DNA of 62,461 bases from Enterovibrio norvegicus DSM 15893 (GTDB taxonomy: Bacteria; Pseudomonadota; Gammaproteobacteria; Enterobacterales; Vibrionaceae): NCBI RefSeq assembly GCF_900115495.1, contig NZ_FOWR01000032.1, positions 1 through 62,461 on the forward strand. Reading direction: 5' to 3'. Shown here piece by piece: positions 33,847 through 41,705 of this stretch; within the stretch, counting starts at the first letter, position 1, and each line of letters opens with the position of its first letter. The notes below the pieces were generated by a model that saw only the letters and a list, made by a program, of their open reading frames with translations, searched no databases and was not told where the DNA came from. The position numbers were made by a program, and so were the translations under genes.

Positions 33847-35133
33847 ATGAACATCCTTGTTATTGGTGGCGGTGGTCGTGAACATGCACTTGCATGGAAA
33901 GCCGCTCAATCTGCAAATGTTGAAACGGTTTTTGTTGCACCAGGAAACGCAGGCACTGCGCTAGAACCAAAGCTTGAAAATGTCGCTATCGATGTTGAAG
34001 ATATTGCGGCTCTTGTTGATTTTGCCAAATCAAAAAATGTGGCATTGACGATCGTTGGCCCTGAAGTACCTTTGGTACTGGGTGTGGTTGACGCTTTCCA
34101 AGCAGAAAGCCTCGCCATCTTTGGCCCAACACAAGCTGCAGCGCAGCTTGAAGGCTCAAAAGCCTTCACCAAAGATTTCTTGGCACGCCACGCGATTCCT
34201 TCTGCGGATTACCAAAACTTCACCGAGATTGAGCCAGCATTGGCCTATGTTCGTGAAAAAGGTGCACCTATCGTCGTCAAAGCCGACGGTCTTGCCGCAG
34301 GTAAGGGCGTTATTGTTGCCATGACCTTGGAAGAAGCAGAAGACGCTATCCGTGACATGCTGGCAGGCAACGCATTTGGCGAAGCGGGTCACCGTGTGGT
34401 GGTTGAAGAATTCCTTGATGGCGAAGAAGCCAGCTTCATCGTGATGGTAGATGGCGAGAATGTATTGCCAATGGCCACCAGCCAAGACCACAAACGTGTA
34501 GGTAACGGCGATACAGGACCAAACACTGGCGGCATGGGTGCGTATAGCCCTGCACCGGTTGTTACTCCTGAGATTCATGACCGCGTGATGAACGAGGTTA
34601 TCTTCCCGACCGTTCGCGGTATGGCTGCAGAAGGCAACCCTTACTCAGGGTTCTTGTACGCAGGCTTGATGGTTATGGCTGACGGCACACCGAAAGTGAT
34701 CGAGTACAACTGCCGCTTTGGTGACCCTGAAACGCAACCTATCATGCTACGTCTTCAATCTGACTTGGTTGCACTTTGCCAAGCTGCTGTTGCGGGCAAG
34801 CTTGATACGGTTGAATCTAAGTGGGATCCACGCGCTTCAATTGGTGTTGTGCTGGCAGCAGGCGGATACCCTGCGTCTTACAACAAAGGCGAAGTGATTT
34901 CAGGATTGTCCGCTGAATCGTCTGACAGCGCGAAAGTCTTCCACGCAGGAACAGCGGAGAAAGACGGTAACGTTGTGACTGCAGGCGGTCGTGTGCTGTG
35001 CGCAACAGCGATGGGCGATAGCGTATTAGACGCTCAGCAGCGCGCATACGCGCTTGCATCGCAAATTAGCTGGGACGGTATGTTCCACCGCGATGACATC
35101 GGCTACCGCGCAATAGCGCGCGAGAAACAGTAG
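33847..35133 (+). CDS. purD: Phosphoribosylamine-glycine ligase
   Basis: Second step of purine synthesis: phosphoribosylamine, glycine and ATP to GAR. The 428-residue ATP-grasp protein has GGGGREHALAWK at the start, FGPTQAAAQLEGSKAFTKDF, VKADGLAAGKGV in the ATP lid, DHKRVGNGDTGPNTGGMGA and EYNCRFGDPETQ. Length matches E. coli (429). RBS is GAGGG at about 33831. A strong terminator follows. Confidence 0.97.
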   Translation: MNILVIGGGGREHALAWKAAQSANVETVFVAPGNAGTALEPKLENVAIDVEDIAALVDFAKSKNVALTIVGPEVPLVLGVVDAFQAESLAIFGPTQAAAQLEGSKAFTKDFLARHAIPSADYQNFTEIEPALAYVREKGAPIVVKADGLAAGKGVIVAMTLEEAEDAIRDMLAGNAFGEAGHRVVVEEFLDGEEASFIVMVDGENVLPMATSQDHKRVGNGDTGPNTGGMGAYSPAPVVTPEIHDRVMNEVIFPTVRGMAAEGNPYSGFLYAGLMVMADGTPKVIEYNCRFGDPETQPIMLRLQSDLVALCQAAVAGKLDTVESKWDPRASIGVVLAAGGYPASYNKGEVISGLSAESSDSAKVFHAGTAEKDGNVVTAGGRVLCATAMGDSVLDAQQRAYALASQISWDGMFHRDDIGYRAIAREKQ

Positions 35134-35171
35134 TTTCTTGCTTTGTTAGCAGAGCCATTCAGTAAGAAAAG

Positions 35172-35200
35172 CAAAAACGCGCCGATTGGCGCGTTTTTTA
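35172..35200 (+). terminator. purD terminator
   Basis: AAAAACGCGCC-GATT-GGCGCGTTTTTT. Confidence 0.9.
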
Positions 35201-35254
35201 ATGCTTCTGTCGAACGATCTCTTAACGGTGTTCGCAGTAATCAGTGCATGTCCG

Positions 35255-35938
35255 TCAATTAAAGCTCGGACGCTCAAAGCAATCTGCACTGTCTTTGTCT
35301 AATGCGATAATCGTGTCGACAGTATTTTCTTTTCGACCGACTTTACCCACTGCGGCAAGGAAGTTGTCTTCTTTGTTTAAACGCTCAAAGAGGTAGTCAG
35401 GAAAAGAGACGTTAAACGTCAATGCCTTTTCTTTACCTGTGTTGCACGCTTCCAACACACCTTCGCTCCAATACCCTTGGAAGAACGTCTGCTTTTTCTT
35501 CACTTGCTCACGCGTGTTCGCTAGCGCTTGCTCGGCCTCGCGCGCGTAACGCACAAGTTCTGTTGTTCTTAGAGGCAGCAAATCACCATCAACACGATAC
35601 TGCTGATACACCGCTTCGCCTTCTGAGTCATAACGAATGAGCACAGCTTGATGTTTTAGCTTGCCATCAATCAGCACATCGCCTTCACGCTGGATCTCAC
35701 GCACGACCCCTTTTCGCCAACGGTATTCTGAACTGTATTGACCATAATCGCCCAGCAGGACTTTTTCAGTCAGGGTTTCTGGAAAACTTTGTCGCTCATC
35801 CAACCAATAAATACTGGTGGCATCACCTTGGACAATGGCGGTTTGGGAAAGCGTAGGAGGCTGAATACTCTCTGTCGAGCCACAGCCCGTCAAAGCAACA
35901 GTGAAGAGAATTAAGAGAGGTTTTACTGATCGGTGCAT
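35255..35938 (-). CDS. DUF1481 lipoprotein (YjaH family)
   Basis: A 227-residue predicted lipoprotein: MHRSVKPLLILFTVALTGCG carries a signal peptide with lipobox LTGC, lipidated Cys19. The body resembles DUF1481 (E. coli YjaH), which likewise follows hupA. No catalytic motif is seen. The residue after Cys19 is Gly, so transport to the outer membrane is expected. The frame continues upstream through the hupA spacer to 36091, but ATG at 35938 is the natural start. Its ribosome site lies inside a 13-bp hairpin (see 35944-35974). Confidence 0.82.
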   Translation of the reverse strand: MHRSVKPLLILFTVALTGCGSTESIQPPTLSQTAIVQGDATSIYWLDERQSFPETLTEKVLLGDYGQYSSEYRWRKGVVREIQREGDVLIDGKLKHQAVLIRYDSEGEAVYQQYRVDGDLLPLRTTELVRYAREAEQALANTREQVKKKQTFFQGYWSEGVLEACNTGKEKALTFNVSFPDYLFERLNKEDNFLAAVGKVGRKENTVDTIIALDKDSADCFERPSFN

Positions 35939-35943
35939 AAATA

Positions 35944-35974
35944 TCCGCCAAAACAAGGAATTTGTTTTGGCGGA
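35944..35974 (-). promoter_or_regulatory. Hairpin between hupA and the DUF1481 gene, covering its ribosome site
   Basis: TCCGCCAAAACAA and TTGTTTTGGCGGA pair perfectly over 13 bp around a five-base loop. On the minus strand the second arm holds GGCGGA, the only ribosome-site-like sequence, and the ATG follows five bases later. The hairpin could end most hupA transcripts and also hold back translation of the next gene. Confidence 0.7.
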
Positions 35975-35981
35975 GTATAAC

Positions 35982-36254
35982 TTACTTAACTGCGTCTTTA
36001 AGCGCTTTGCCCGCAACAAACGCAGGAACGTTTGCAGCTGCAATTTGAATTTCCTGACCAGTTTGTGGGTTACGGCCAGTGCGCGCAGCACGGTGGTTAA
36101 CTTTAAACGTACCGAAACCGATCAGTTGAACCTGGTCACCATCTTTCAGTGCACCTTCGATGCCTGCAAGAGTCGCTTCCAGTGCAGCTTTTGCTTGAGC
36201 TTTAGACAGGTCCGCTTTTTCAGCAATCAGGTCGATCAAGTTGGTTTTGTTCAT
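35982..36254 (-). CDS. hupA: DNA-binding protein HU, alpha type
   Basis: Nucleoid protein of 90 residues: [20 protein letters not shown], then [46 protein letters not shown] with the beta-arm RTGRNPQTG that grips DNA. Closest to HU-alpha. The ATG at 36254 is preceded by AAGGGAAGACC; the frame upstream is not coding. Gene order with purD, DUF1481 and yjaG is as in E. coli apart from the inserted CNNM gene. Confidence 0.97.
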   Translation of the reverse strand: MNKTNLIDLIAEKADLSKAQAKAALEATLAGIEGALKDGDQVQLIGFGTFKVNHRAARTGRNPQTGQEIQIAAANVPAFVAGKALKDAVK

Positions 36255-36489
36255 TAGGTCTTCCCTTCTTAGGTTTTCTTGAGACAAGGCAACTCTAATT
36301 CAAAAGAAGCCCGACTGGCAAAGGTTTGTGGCGCTTCAAGTGACTGTATGCAGAGTCTTTAACCACAAACTGAGCGCATCCTCACAAAATATTGGGTATA
36401 TTTTACCTCCAACTCTTGTATTTACAGCGCTTAGACCTGATCTTTGGCGCTACTATTACCCCCAATTACTACTATTACGCTGGAATATA

Positions 36490-37686
36490 ATGATTCTGCT
36501 CATCATGTTTGTTGCACTGTCTATCGGTGTTTCATTTATTTGCTCGGTGCTCGAAGCGGTTCTTTTGAGTATCACCCCCAGTTACTTGGCCCAAATGCGA
36601 CAACAAGGTCACCCTGCCGCGGCACGCTTGCAAGAACTCAAAGATGACATTGATCGCCCACTGGCTTCTATCCTGACACTGAACACCATTGCACACACCG
36701 TCGGTGCGGCAGCATCTGGTGCACAAGCAACCAAAGTATTTGGTGATGCATGGCTAGGCGCATTCTCTGCATTCTTAACACTCGCTATTTTACTATTGTC
36801 TGAAATTGTGCCAAAAACCATCGGGGCAACTTACTGGCGTCAAATGGCACCAGGCGCTGCGTCTATCCTTCGTTGGATGGTATGGGCCCTCACCCCGATC
36901 GTTTGGGCATCAGAACAACTGACGCGTCGTTTGTCTCGTGGCAAAGAACAACCAAAGCTGCGTGACGAAATTTCTGCGATGGCGCTGCTAGCAAAAGAAA
37001 ACGGTGAATTGGCAGACGACGAATCCACCATGCTGACCAACCTGCTTAGCTTGCGCGATGTGTCAGTCACCAAACTCATGACGCCACGCCCTGTGCTATT
37101 TCGCGTTGATGCAGAGATGACCATTGAAGAATTTCTAGACCAACACCATGACACGCCGTTCTCTCGCCCTCTGGTTTATACAGAACAGCGCGACAACATC
37201 ATGGGCTTTGTGCACCGTCTAGAACTGTTCTCAGCGCGCCAACATGGCCGCGGTGACGATAAGTTGGGTTCTTTAATGCGTCCCATTCCTGTTGTTCACG
37301 ATTCAACTCATGTGCCAAAGGCATTTGATCGCTTAATGGCGCAACGTTCACAGCTTGCGCTGATCGTTGACGAATACGGAGATGTTCAAGGCATCATCAC
37401 GCTGGAAGACATCTTTGAGCACCTGATGGGCAAAGAGATCGTGGATGAAGCAGATAAAACCATGAACATGCAAACGCTCGCTCAAGAGCGCTGGGCTGAC
37501 TGGAAAGAAACCCACGGCGTGATCGAAAGTAAAGATGATGACGAAGAAGATGCAAAGAAAGCGGCGATTGACGCAGCTGCAGCCTCTAATGCGAACATGA
37601 CTGACACAGCAAACAAACATGCTGACGATGCAAAAGAAAAAGCCGAAGCGTCGAGCAGTGAAGCAGACGTAAAATCATCAAAATAA
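36490..37686 (+). CDS. CNNM-domain (DUF21) and CBS membrane protein
   Basis: A 398-residue protein with an N-terminal DUF21/CNNM domain of three to four helices (about 1-180), a CBS pair (about 205-325) with KLMTPRPVLFRVDAEMTIEEF and GDVQGIITLEDIFEHLMG, and a low-complexity acidic/alanine tail (about 345-398, DDDEEDAKKAAIDAAAA). Relatives include YtfL/CorC-type proteins linked to magnesium or cobalt efflux; the usual CorC_HlyC C-terminal domain is lacking. The ATG at 36490 has a weak ribosome site; the longer frame to 36328 lies in the hupA promoter spacer. Confidence 0.87.
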   Translation: MILLIMFVALSIGVSFICSVLEAVLLSITPSYLAQMRQQGHPAAARLQELKDDIDRPLASILTLNTIAHTVGAAASGAQATKVFGDAWLGAFSAFLTLAILLLSEIVPKTIGATYWRQMAPGAASILRWMVWALTPIVWASEQLTRRLSRGKEQPKLRDEISAMALLAKENGELADDESTMLTNLLSLRDVSVTKLMTPRPVLFRVDAEMTIEEFLDQHHDTPFSRPLVYTEQRDNIMGFVHRLELFSARQHGRGDDKLGSLMRPIPVVHDSTHVPKAFDRLMAQRSQLALIVDEYGDVQGIITLEDIFEHLMGKEIVDEADKTMNMQTLAQERWADWKETHGVIESKDDDEEDAKKAAIDAAAASNANMTDTANKHADDAKEKAEASSSEADVKSSK

Positions 37687-37713
37687 AAAAACGGGCGAAA
37701 GCCCGTTTTTTTC
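37685..37713 (+). terminator. Terminator between the CNNM gene and yjaG
   Basis: AAAAAAACGGGC-GAAA-GCCCGTTTTTTT, a GNRA loop and T run; the A run lets it serve yjaG too. Confidence 0.92.
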
Positions 37714-37733
37714 ATCTCAACGTTCACGGTTAC

Positions 37734-38321
37734 CTACAGTGATAAGCCGAGGTTACTCACACCGTCTTCGCGAAGCTCATTACGAATACCGCGGATCAAT
37801 TCAATGTCACGTGACTCAGCGTCTTTGAGTGCGCGGAAGATTTCCCACTGCACATCCCACTCAGCACACACCGCTTCATTCTCTTTTTGGTTTTCATTGG
37901 TTACTTCAACGCCCGTCTGCGCTTCTTCTAACTGAGCAACGCTAGCAACCGACTGCTGACTGATTTTCAGCACGGATTCCATCATCAGATCGCGATCAAG
38001 CAGTGTATGAAGTAGCGTCGACATTGATATGCAGGCATCAACAGCGGGGTAAATCATATAGATGTCATAATCTTCAGTGTTAGGGATCAACTCTTCCAGC
38101 TTCTCGAGCTGGTTTTCAAAGTTAATCTTGGCCGTTTTCACGGTCATGATTTCCCACACTGCGTCCAACAGGTTTCGAAAAGCCTGCGGTTCAGCAAAGT
38201 CCGTCTGCTGGCAAAATGCTGCATAATTGGGATACATGCGCTCCACCAGCGCTGCCATAAAAGTGATATGCTGCCAAGGTTCAAGTTTTTCGAGTCGCAG
38301 CTGGATCGGATTTTGTAACAT
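37734..38321 (-). CDS. yjaG: DUF416 protein YjaG
   Basis: A 195-residue cytoplasmic protein. QLRLEKLEPWQHITFMAALVERMYPNYAAFC and the all-helical body with YMIYPAVDACISMSTLLHTL match E. coli YjaG. The function is unknown. It is separated from hupA by the CNNM gene, whereas in E. coli the two are adjacent. An acidic stretch sits at about 130-160. Confidence 0.92.
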   Translation of the reverse strand: MLQNPIQLRLEKLEPWQHITFMAALVERMYPNYAAFCQQTDFAEPQAFRNLLDAVWEIMTVKTAKINFENQLEKLEELIPNTEDYDIYMIYPAVDACISMSTLLHTLLDRDLMMESVLKISQQSVASVAQLEEAQTGVEVTNENQKENEAVCAEWDVQWEIFRALKDAESRDIELIRGIRNELREDGVSNLGLSL

Positions 38322-38457
38322 GGTCTGCCGTCTATCTTATGGCACAGCATGTGCTGGCCAGAAAGGAATGTGAGGCAAGTTTACTTGATAACCACGAACT
38401 ACCTCAAGAAACATGCTTCATAGGCGTTTCAAGGATGATTCAAAATAAAAGGAAGTG

Positions 38458-39366
38458 ATGTTGAACCGACTTTATCTTTGTTCAGAAAACCATGACCAAT
38501 ACGCAGATTTGCTCGCTAAAGCGAATCTTCCCAACGTTATCCTTACCACGCATATTGAAGAAGCCAATCTGGTTCTCGCTGATCCTCCAGCCTTTGCCCA
38601 TCAACTTGAACACGCCCACCAGCTTGCTTGGCTGCAGTCGACGTTTGCGGGTTGTGATGCCCTGCTTGCTAACCCAAAACGGGATTACCAACTCACCAAC
38701 GTGCGCGGAATCTTTGGTCCACTGATGTCGGAATATGTCTTTGGACAACTGCTTTCAGTCACTCGCCATTTACGCCAATACCAAGCCCAACAAGTTGAAC
38801 GTCTTTGGTCACCCATTTCCTACAGCAGCCTTCAAGGTATGCACATGGTGGTATTAGGAACAGGATCCATTGGTGCGCACGTCGCGGCTACCGCGAAACA
38901 TTTTGGTATGACGGTGACAGGCGTGAGCCGAAGCGGCACCCCAACAGCCCCATTTGACGATGTCGTATCAAACGCCGACTTACGCACTGCACTGTCATCG
39001 GCAGATGTGATTGTGTCGACGCTGCCTTCCACGCCGCAAACCAAACACCTGTTAAATGCAGACTCTCTGTCTCATTGCCATCAAGCATTGCTGTTTAATG
39101 TTGGTAGAGGGCCCGTATTGGAAGAGCAAGGGCTGTTAACCGCCATTGAAAAGCAACACATCAGGCACGCTTTTCTGGATGTGTTCGTAACCGAGCCACT
39201 GGGTAGCGAGCACCCATTTTGGACACATCCTGCCATTTCAGTTACACCCCATATCTCGGCGATAAGCGTTCCAGAGCAAGTCATGATCATCTTCAAAGAG
39301 AACTACCTGCGATGGGTTAAAGGACAGCCACTTCAACATACTGTCGACTTTGAGTCAGGTTACTGA
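38458..39366 (+). CDS. D-isomer-specific 2-hydroxyacid dehydrogenase (GhrA-like)
   Basis: A 302-residue NAD(P)-dependent enzyme. The Rossmann motif is VVLGTGSIGAHVAATAKHFG (about 132-151); the catalytic Arg lies in FNVGRGPVLEE, Glu in FVTEPLGSEHPFW and His in TPHISAIS. Such enzymes reduce glyoxylate, hydroxypyruvate or phenylpyruvate; the substrate cannot be told here. AAGGAAG precedes the ATG closely. The next gene starts three bases after the stop, so they form an operon. Confidence 0.88.
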   Translation: MLNRLYLCSENHDQYADLLAKANLPNVILTTHIEEANLVLADPPAFAHQLEHAHQLAWLQSTFAGCDALLANPKRDYQLTNVRGIFGPLMSEYVFGQLLSVTRHLRQYQAQQVERLWSPISYSSLQGMHMVVLGTGSIGAHVAATAKHFGMTVTGVSRSGTPTAPFDDVVSNADLRTALSSADVIVSTLPSTPQTKHLLNADSLSHCHQALLFNVGRGPVLEEQGLLTAIEKQHIRHAFLDVFVTEPLGSEHPFWTHPAISVTPHISAISVPEQVMIIFKENYLRWVKGQPLQHTVDFESGY

Positions 39367-39368
39367 GC

Positions 39369-39947
39369 ATGCCCAAAACCCTGCCTTCACTTCTTGAAGA
39401 CATTAAACGGTGCCAAATCTGTGCAGAGCATTTACCGCTGGGTCCCCGCCCCGTCGTGCAAGCAGCATCATCGGCAAAAATATTGATCATTGGCCAAGCG
39501 CCGGGAACGCGTGTTCATGAAACAGGCATTCCGTGGAATGACCCTAGCGGCGACCGCCTCAGAGAATGGCTCCAAATAGATAAAACTCGATTCTACGATC
39601 CCAATATCATTGCGATCATGCCGATGGGGTTCTGCTATCCGGGAAAAGGAAACTCTGGGGATTTACCGCCGCGCCCCGAATGTGCGCCAACATGGCACGC
39701 TGATGTTAAACAGCACCTTCCAAACGTCGCGTTGACTTTGCTGATTGGCGATTATGCACAGCGCTACTATTTAGAAAATAAGCCACGAACACTGACAGAG
39801 ACCGTCAAAGCCAACACTCAGTGGTCGCCAGATTTTATTGCGTTGCCGCACCCATCACCGCGAAACAACATCTGGCTGAGAAAGAACCCTTGGTTTGAGA
39901 GAGATGTGCTTCCTTACCTGCGAGAAAGAATTAAACAGCTTTTATAA
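39369..39947 (+). CDS. Uracil-DNA glycosylase family protein
   Basis: A 192-residue protein of the uracil-DNA glycosylase superfamily: CQICAEHLPLGPRPVVQ near the N-terminus, the motif A segment IIGQAPGTRVHETGIPWNDPSGDRLREWL, and the motif B-like LPHPSPRNNIWLRKNPWFE. The two N-terminal Cys (Cys15, Cys18) are not the four-Cys iron-sulfur set of family 4. The group is widespread in Vibrio but poorly tested. The GQAPG loop carries a Glu/His-free motif, so activity on uracil is uncertain. Operon with the dehydrogenase. Confidence 0.85.
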   Translation: MPKTLPSLLEDIKRCQICAEHLPLGPRPVVQAASSAKILIIGQAPGTRVHETGIPWNDPSGDRLREWLQIDKTRFYDPNIIAIMPMGFCYPGKGNSGDLPPRPECAPTWHADVKQHLPNVALTLLIGDYAQRYYLENKPRTLTETVKANTQWSPDFIALPHPSPRNNIWLRKNPWFERDVLPYLRERIKQLL

Positions 39948-40277
39948 GCTTGAACTGCTTTTTGCTGTACGACAATTTCAAACTCAAACACCAAACCACA
40001 TAAAATATTGATATTTAATACATAAAATACTGCGTACAGCTTTCTTAGCAAATTTCCCGATGAACCTTGAAGAGCTAAACTCTGTCCTAAACCACCAAAA
40101 AAGCAGCTATCACTCACCCGTTCAGCTTTTAGTGAAAATATCAGCTTTTTTGTTCACAAGAATGACCACAAAGAGTTACCGCCATCTATTTCATTGATAA
40201 TTATAAATTAAATGAGATGTGCAGCTTTTCGAGGAATTTTCCAAGTGAACCTTCACGCGACCGATTCGAGTGCAAGC
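39948..40277. repeat. AT-rich spacer with repeated CAGCTTT units
   Basis: Between the glycosylase-like gene and hemE lies an AT-rich region with no credible gene. CAGCTTT or CAGCTTTT appears near 39935, 40037, 40124, 40141 and 40222. The copies at 40037-40071 and 40222-40256 extend to about 26 matches in 35 bases, both reaching TGAACCTT. GCTGTACG (39964-39971) and CGTACAGC (40033-40040) are inverted copies, and AAATAT-TG-ATATTT (40003-40016) is a palindrome. Possibly the remnant of a lost gene or element. Confidence 0.45.
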
Positions 40278-40281
40278 CCAA

Positions 40282-40316
40282 AAACAAAAATGGCCAGCAA
40301 ACGCTGACCATTTTCA
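40282..40316 (-). terminator. hemE terminator
   Basis: On the minus strand AAAATGGTCAGC-GTTT-GCTGGCCATTTTTGTTTTT, a 12-bp stem with one G-T pair. Confidence 0.88.
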
Positions 40317-40334
40317 AACAACACCGCTAGGTGC

Positions 40335-41402
40335 TTACTTGTGGTATGGCTTTGAAAGCTCATGCACGGCATCAACGAACACACCGGCATTTTCAGGTGG
40401 CACATCCAAATGAATGCCGTGGCCCAAATTGAATACGTGGCCAGTATTGCTGTTACCAAACCCTTCAAGAATGGTACCCACTTCTTGGCGAATACGTTCA
40501 GGTGATGCATACAGAATGGAAGGATCCATGTTGCCTTGAAGCGCCACTTTGTCACCAATGCGGCGTTTTGCTTCACCAATGTCAATGGTCCAATCTAGGC
40601 CAACACCATCACAGCCCGTCGCTGCAATTTTCTCTAGCCACATGCCACCGTTCTTGGTGAACAAGGTCACAGGTACGCGGCGACCGTCATTTTCACGGAT
40701 CAAGCCATCAACGATTTTGTGCATGTATTGCAGTGAGAAGTCATTGTAATCACGTGGCGTCAATACACCGCCCCATGTATCAAATACCATCACAGATTGT
40801 GCGCCCGCTTTGATTTGCGCGTTCAAATACTCAATCACGCTATCTGCAAGCTTATCAAGAAGTAGGTGCAGCGTTTGAGGATCGGCGTACATCATTTTCT
40901 TGATCTTGGTGAAGGCTTTCGAGCTGCCACCTTCCACCATATAGGTAGCCAGTGTCCAAGGGCTACCCGAGAAACCAATCAACGGCACATCACCGTTCAA
41001 CCCTTTTCGGCAAGCACGCACTGCATTCATCACGTACTGCAATTCACCTTCAGGGTCCGGCAGGCCGATCTTTTCCACATCCGCTTTACAAGTAATAGGA
41101 CGCTCAAACTTTGGACCCTCACCGGTTTCAAAGTACAAGCCGAGCCCCATTGCATCGGGAATTGTCAGGATGTCTGAAAATAGAATCGCAGCATCAAGAG
41201 GGAAACGACGCAGAGGTTGCAGGGTGACTTCACAAGCCAGATCTGCGTTTTTGCACAATGACATAAAGTCGCCAGCTTCTGCTCGCGTCGCCTTATATTC
41301 AGGCAAGTAACGGCCAGCCTGACGCATCATCCATACCGGCGTGTAATCAACCGGCTCTTTTAACAGAGCGCGTAAATAGCGATCGTTCTTTAGTTCTGTC
41401 AT
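40335..41402 (-). CDS. hemE: Uroporphyrinogen decarboxylase
   Basis: Converts uroporphyrinogen III to coproporphyrinogen III in heme synthesis. The 355 residues match the family. [20 protein letters not shown] is the N-terminal signature with catalytic Arg; [15 protein letters not shown] holds the catalytic Asp; [18 protein letters not shown] follows. It is monocistronic. In Vibrio cholerae, as I recall, nudC follows hemE directly; here the aco cluster lies between them. Confidence 0.97.
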   Translation of the reverse strand: MTELKNDRYLRALLKEPVDYTPVWMMRQAGRYLPEYKATRAEAGDFMSLCKNADLACEVTLQPLRRFPLDAAILFSDILTIPDAMGLGLYFETGEGPKFERPITCKADVEKIGLPDPEGELQYVMNAVRACRKGLNGDVPLIGFSGSPWTLATYMVEGGSSKAFTKIKKMMYADPQTLHLLLDKLADSVIEYLNAQIKAGAQSVMVFDTWGGVLTPRDYNDFSLQYMHKIVDGLIRENDGRRVPVTLFTKNGGMWLEKIAATGCDGVGLDWTIDIGEAKRRIGDKVALQGNMDPSILYASPERIRQEVGTILEGFGNSNTGHVFNLGHGIHLDVPPENAGVFVDAVHELSKPYHK

Positions 41403-41489
41403 TGTTTACATCCTGCAAATTAAGTAACGCTATTGTATCACCCTATATTATCAACAAAAGCCACCCTTTGTGGACGCGATCATAAATAC

Positions 41490-41621
41490 AGCTTCTAAGG
41501 CTGCGGGGAGTTTGATGGATGTTTACGAGCATGTTAAAAAATTGCTTCTAATAACAGTTGTCGGACAGGCAACACCCAAAAAATCGCATCTTACTCCCGC
41601 CCCCTACGGCGGGTTTTTTTT
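41490..41621 (+). ncRNA. Candidate small RNA between hemE and acoR
   Basis: A strong plus-strand terminator (CCCGCC-CCCTAC-GGCGGG, then eight T, 41596-41621) has no gene before it on that strand: hemE and acoR both run the other way. Upstream sits a hairpin GTTGTC-GGACA-GGCAAC (41557-41573) and an A-rich single-stranded link. GGGAGT at 41506-41511 can pair with ACTCCC of the terminator arm. A short frame MDVYEHVKKLLL from ATG 41515 has GGGGAG four bases ahead. The promoter is not clear and the 5' end is a guess. Confidence 0.4.
41596..41621 (+). terminator. Orphan Rho-independent terminator
   Basis: Six-bp all-GC stem and eight T on the plus strand. On the minus strand no T run follows, so it does not serve hemE or acoR. 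Confidence 0.88.
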
Positions 41622-41705
41622 GACCTTTTTCAAAGCAGGACATCAACGTCCTTAATAGAGGTAAACCTCACCATATCGTCTGCTGAGGATAGCTGCATGT
41701 TCCAT

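Noticed and set aside
35939-36091. N-terminal extension of the DUF1481 lipoprotein
   Set aside because: Would run through the spacer and hupA end; the lipoprotein signal starts at 35938.
39914-40117. 67-codon minus-strand frame in the AT-rich spacer
   Set aside because: No ribosome site, no family, overlaps the end of the glycosylase-like gene.
39948-40277. Integron attC or CRISPR array
   Set aside because: Repeats are too few and too variable; no attC core sites (RYYYAAC / GTTRRRY) pair up.
41470-41655. 61-codon plus-strand frame between hemE and acoR
   Set aside because: It reads through the terminator stem and T run; only the shorter start at 41515 has a ribosome site, and I keep that as a note in the small-RNA entry.
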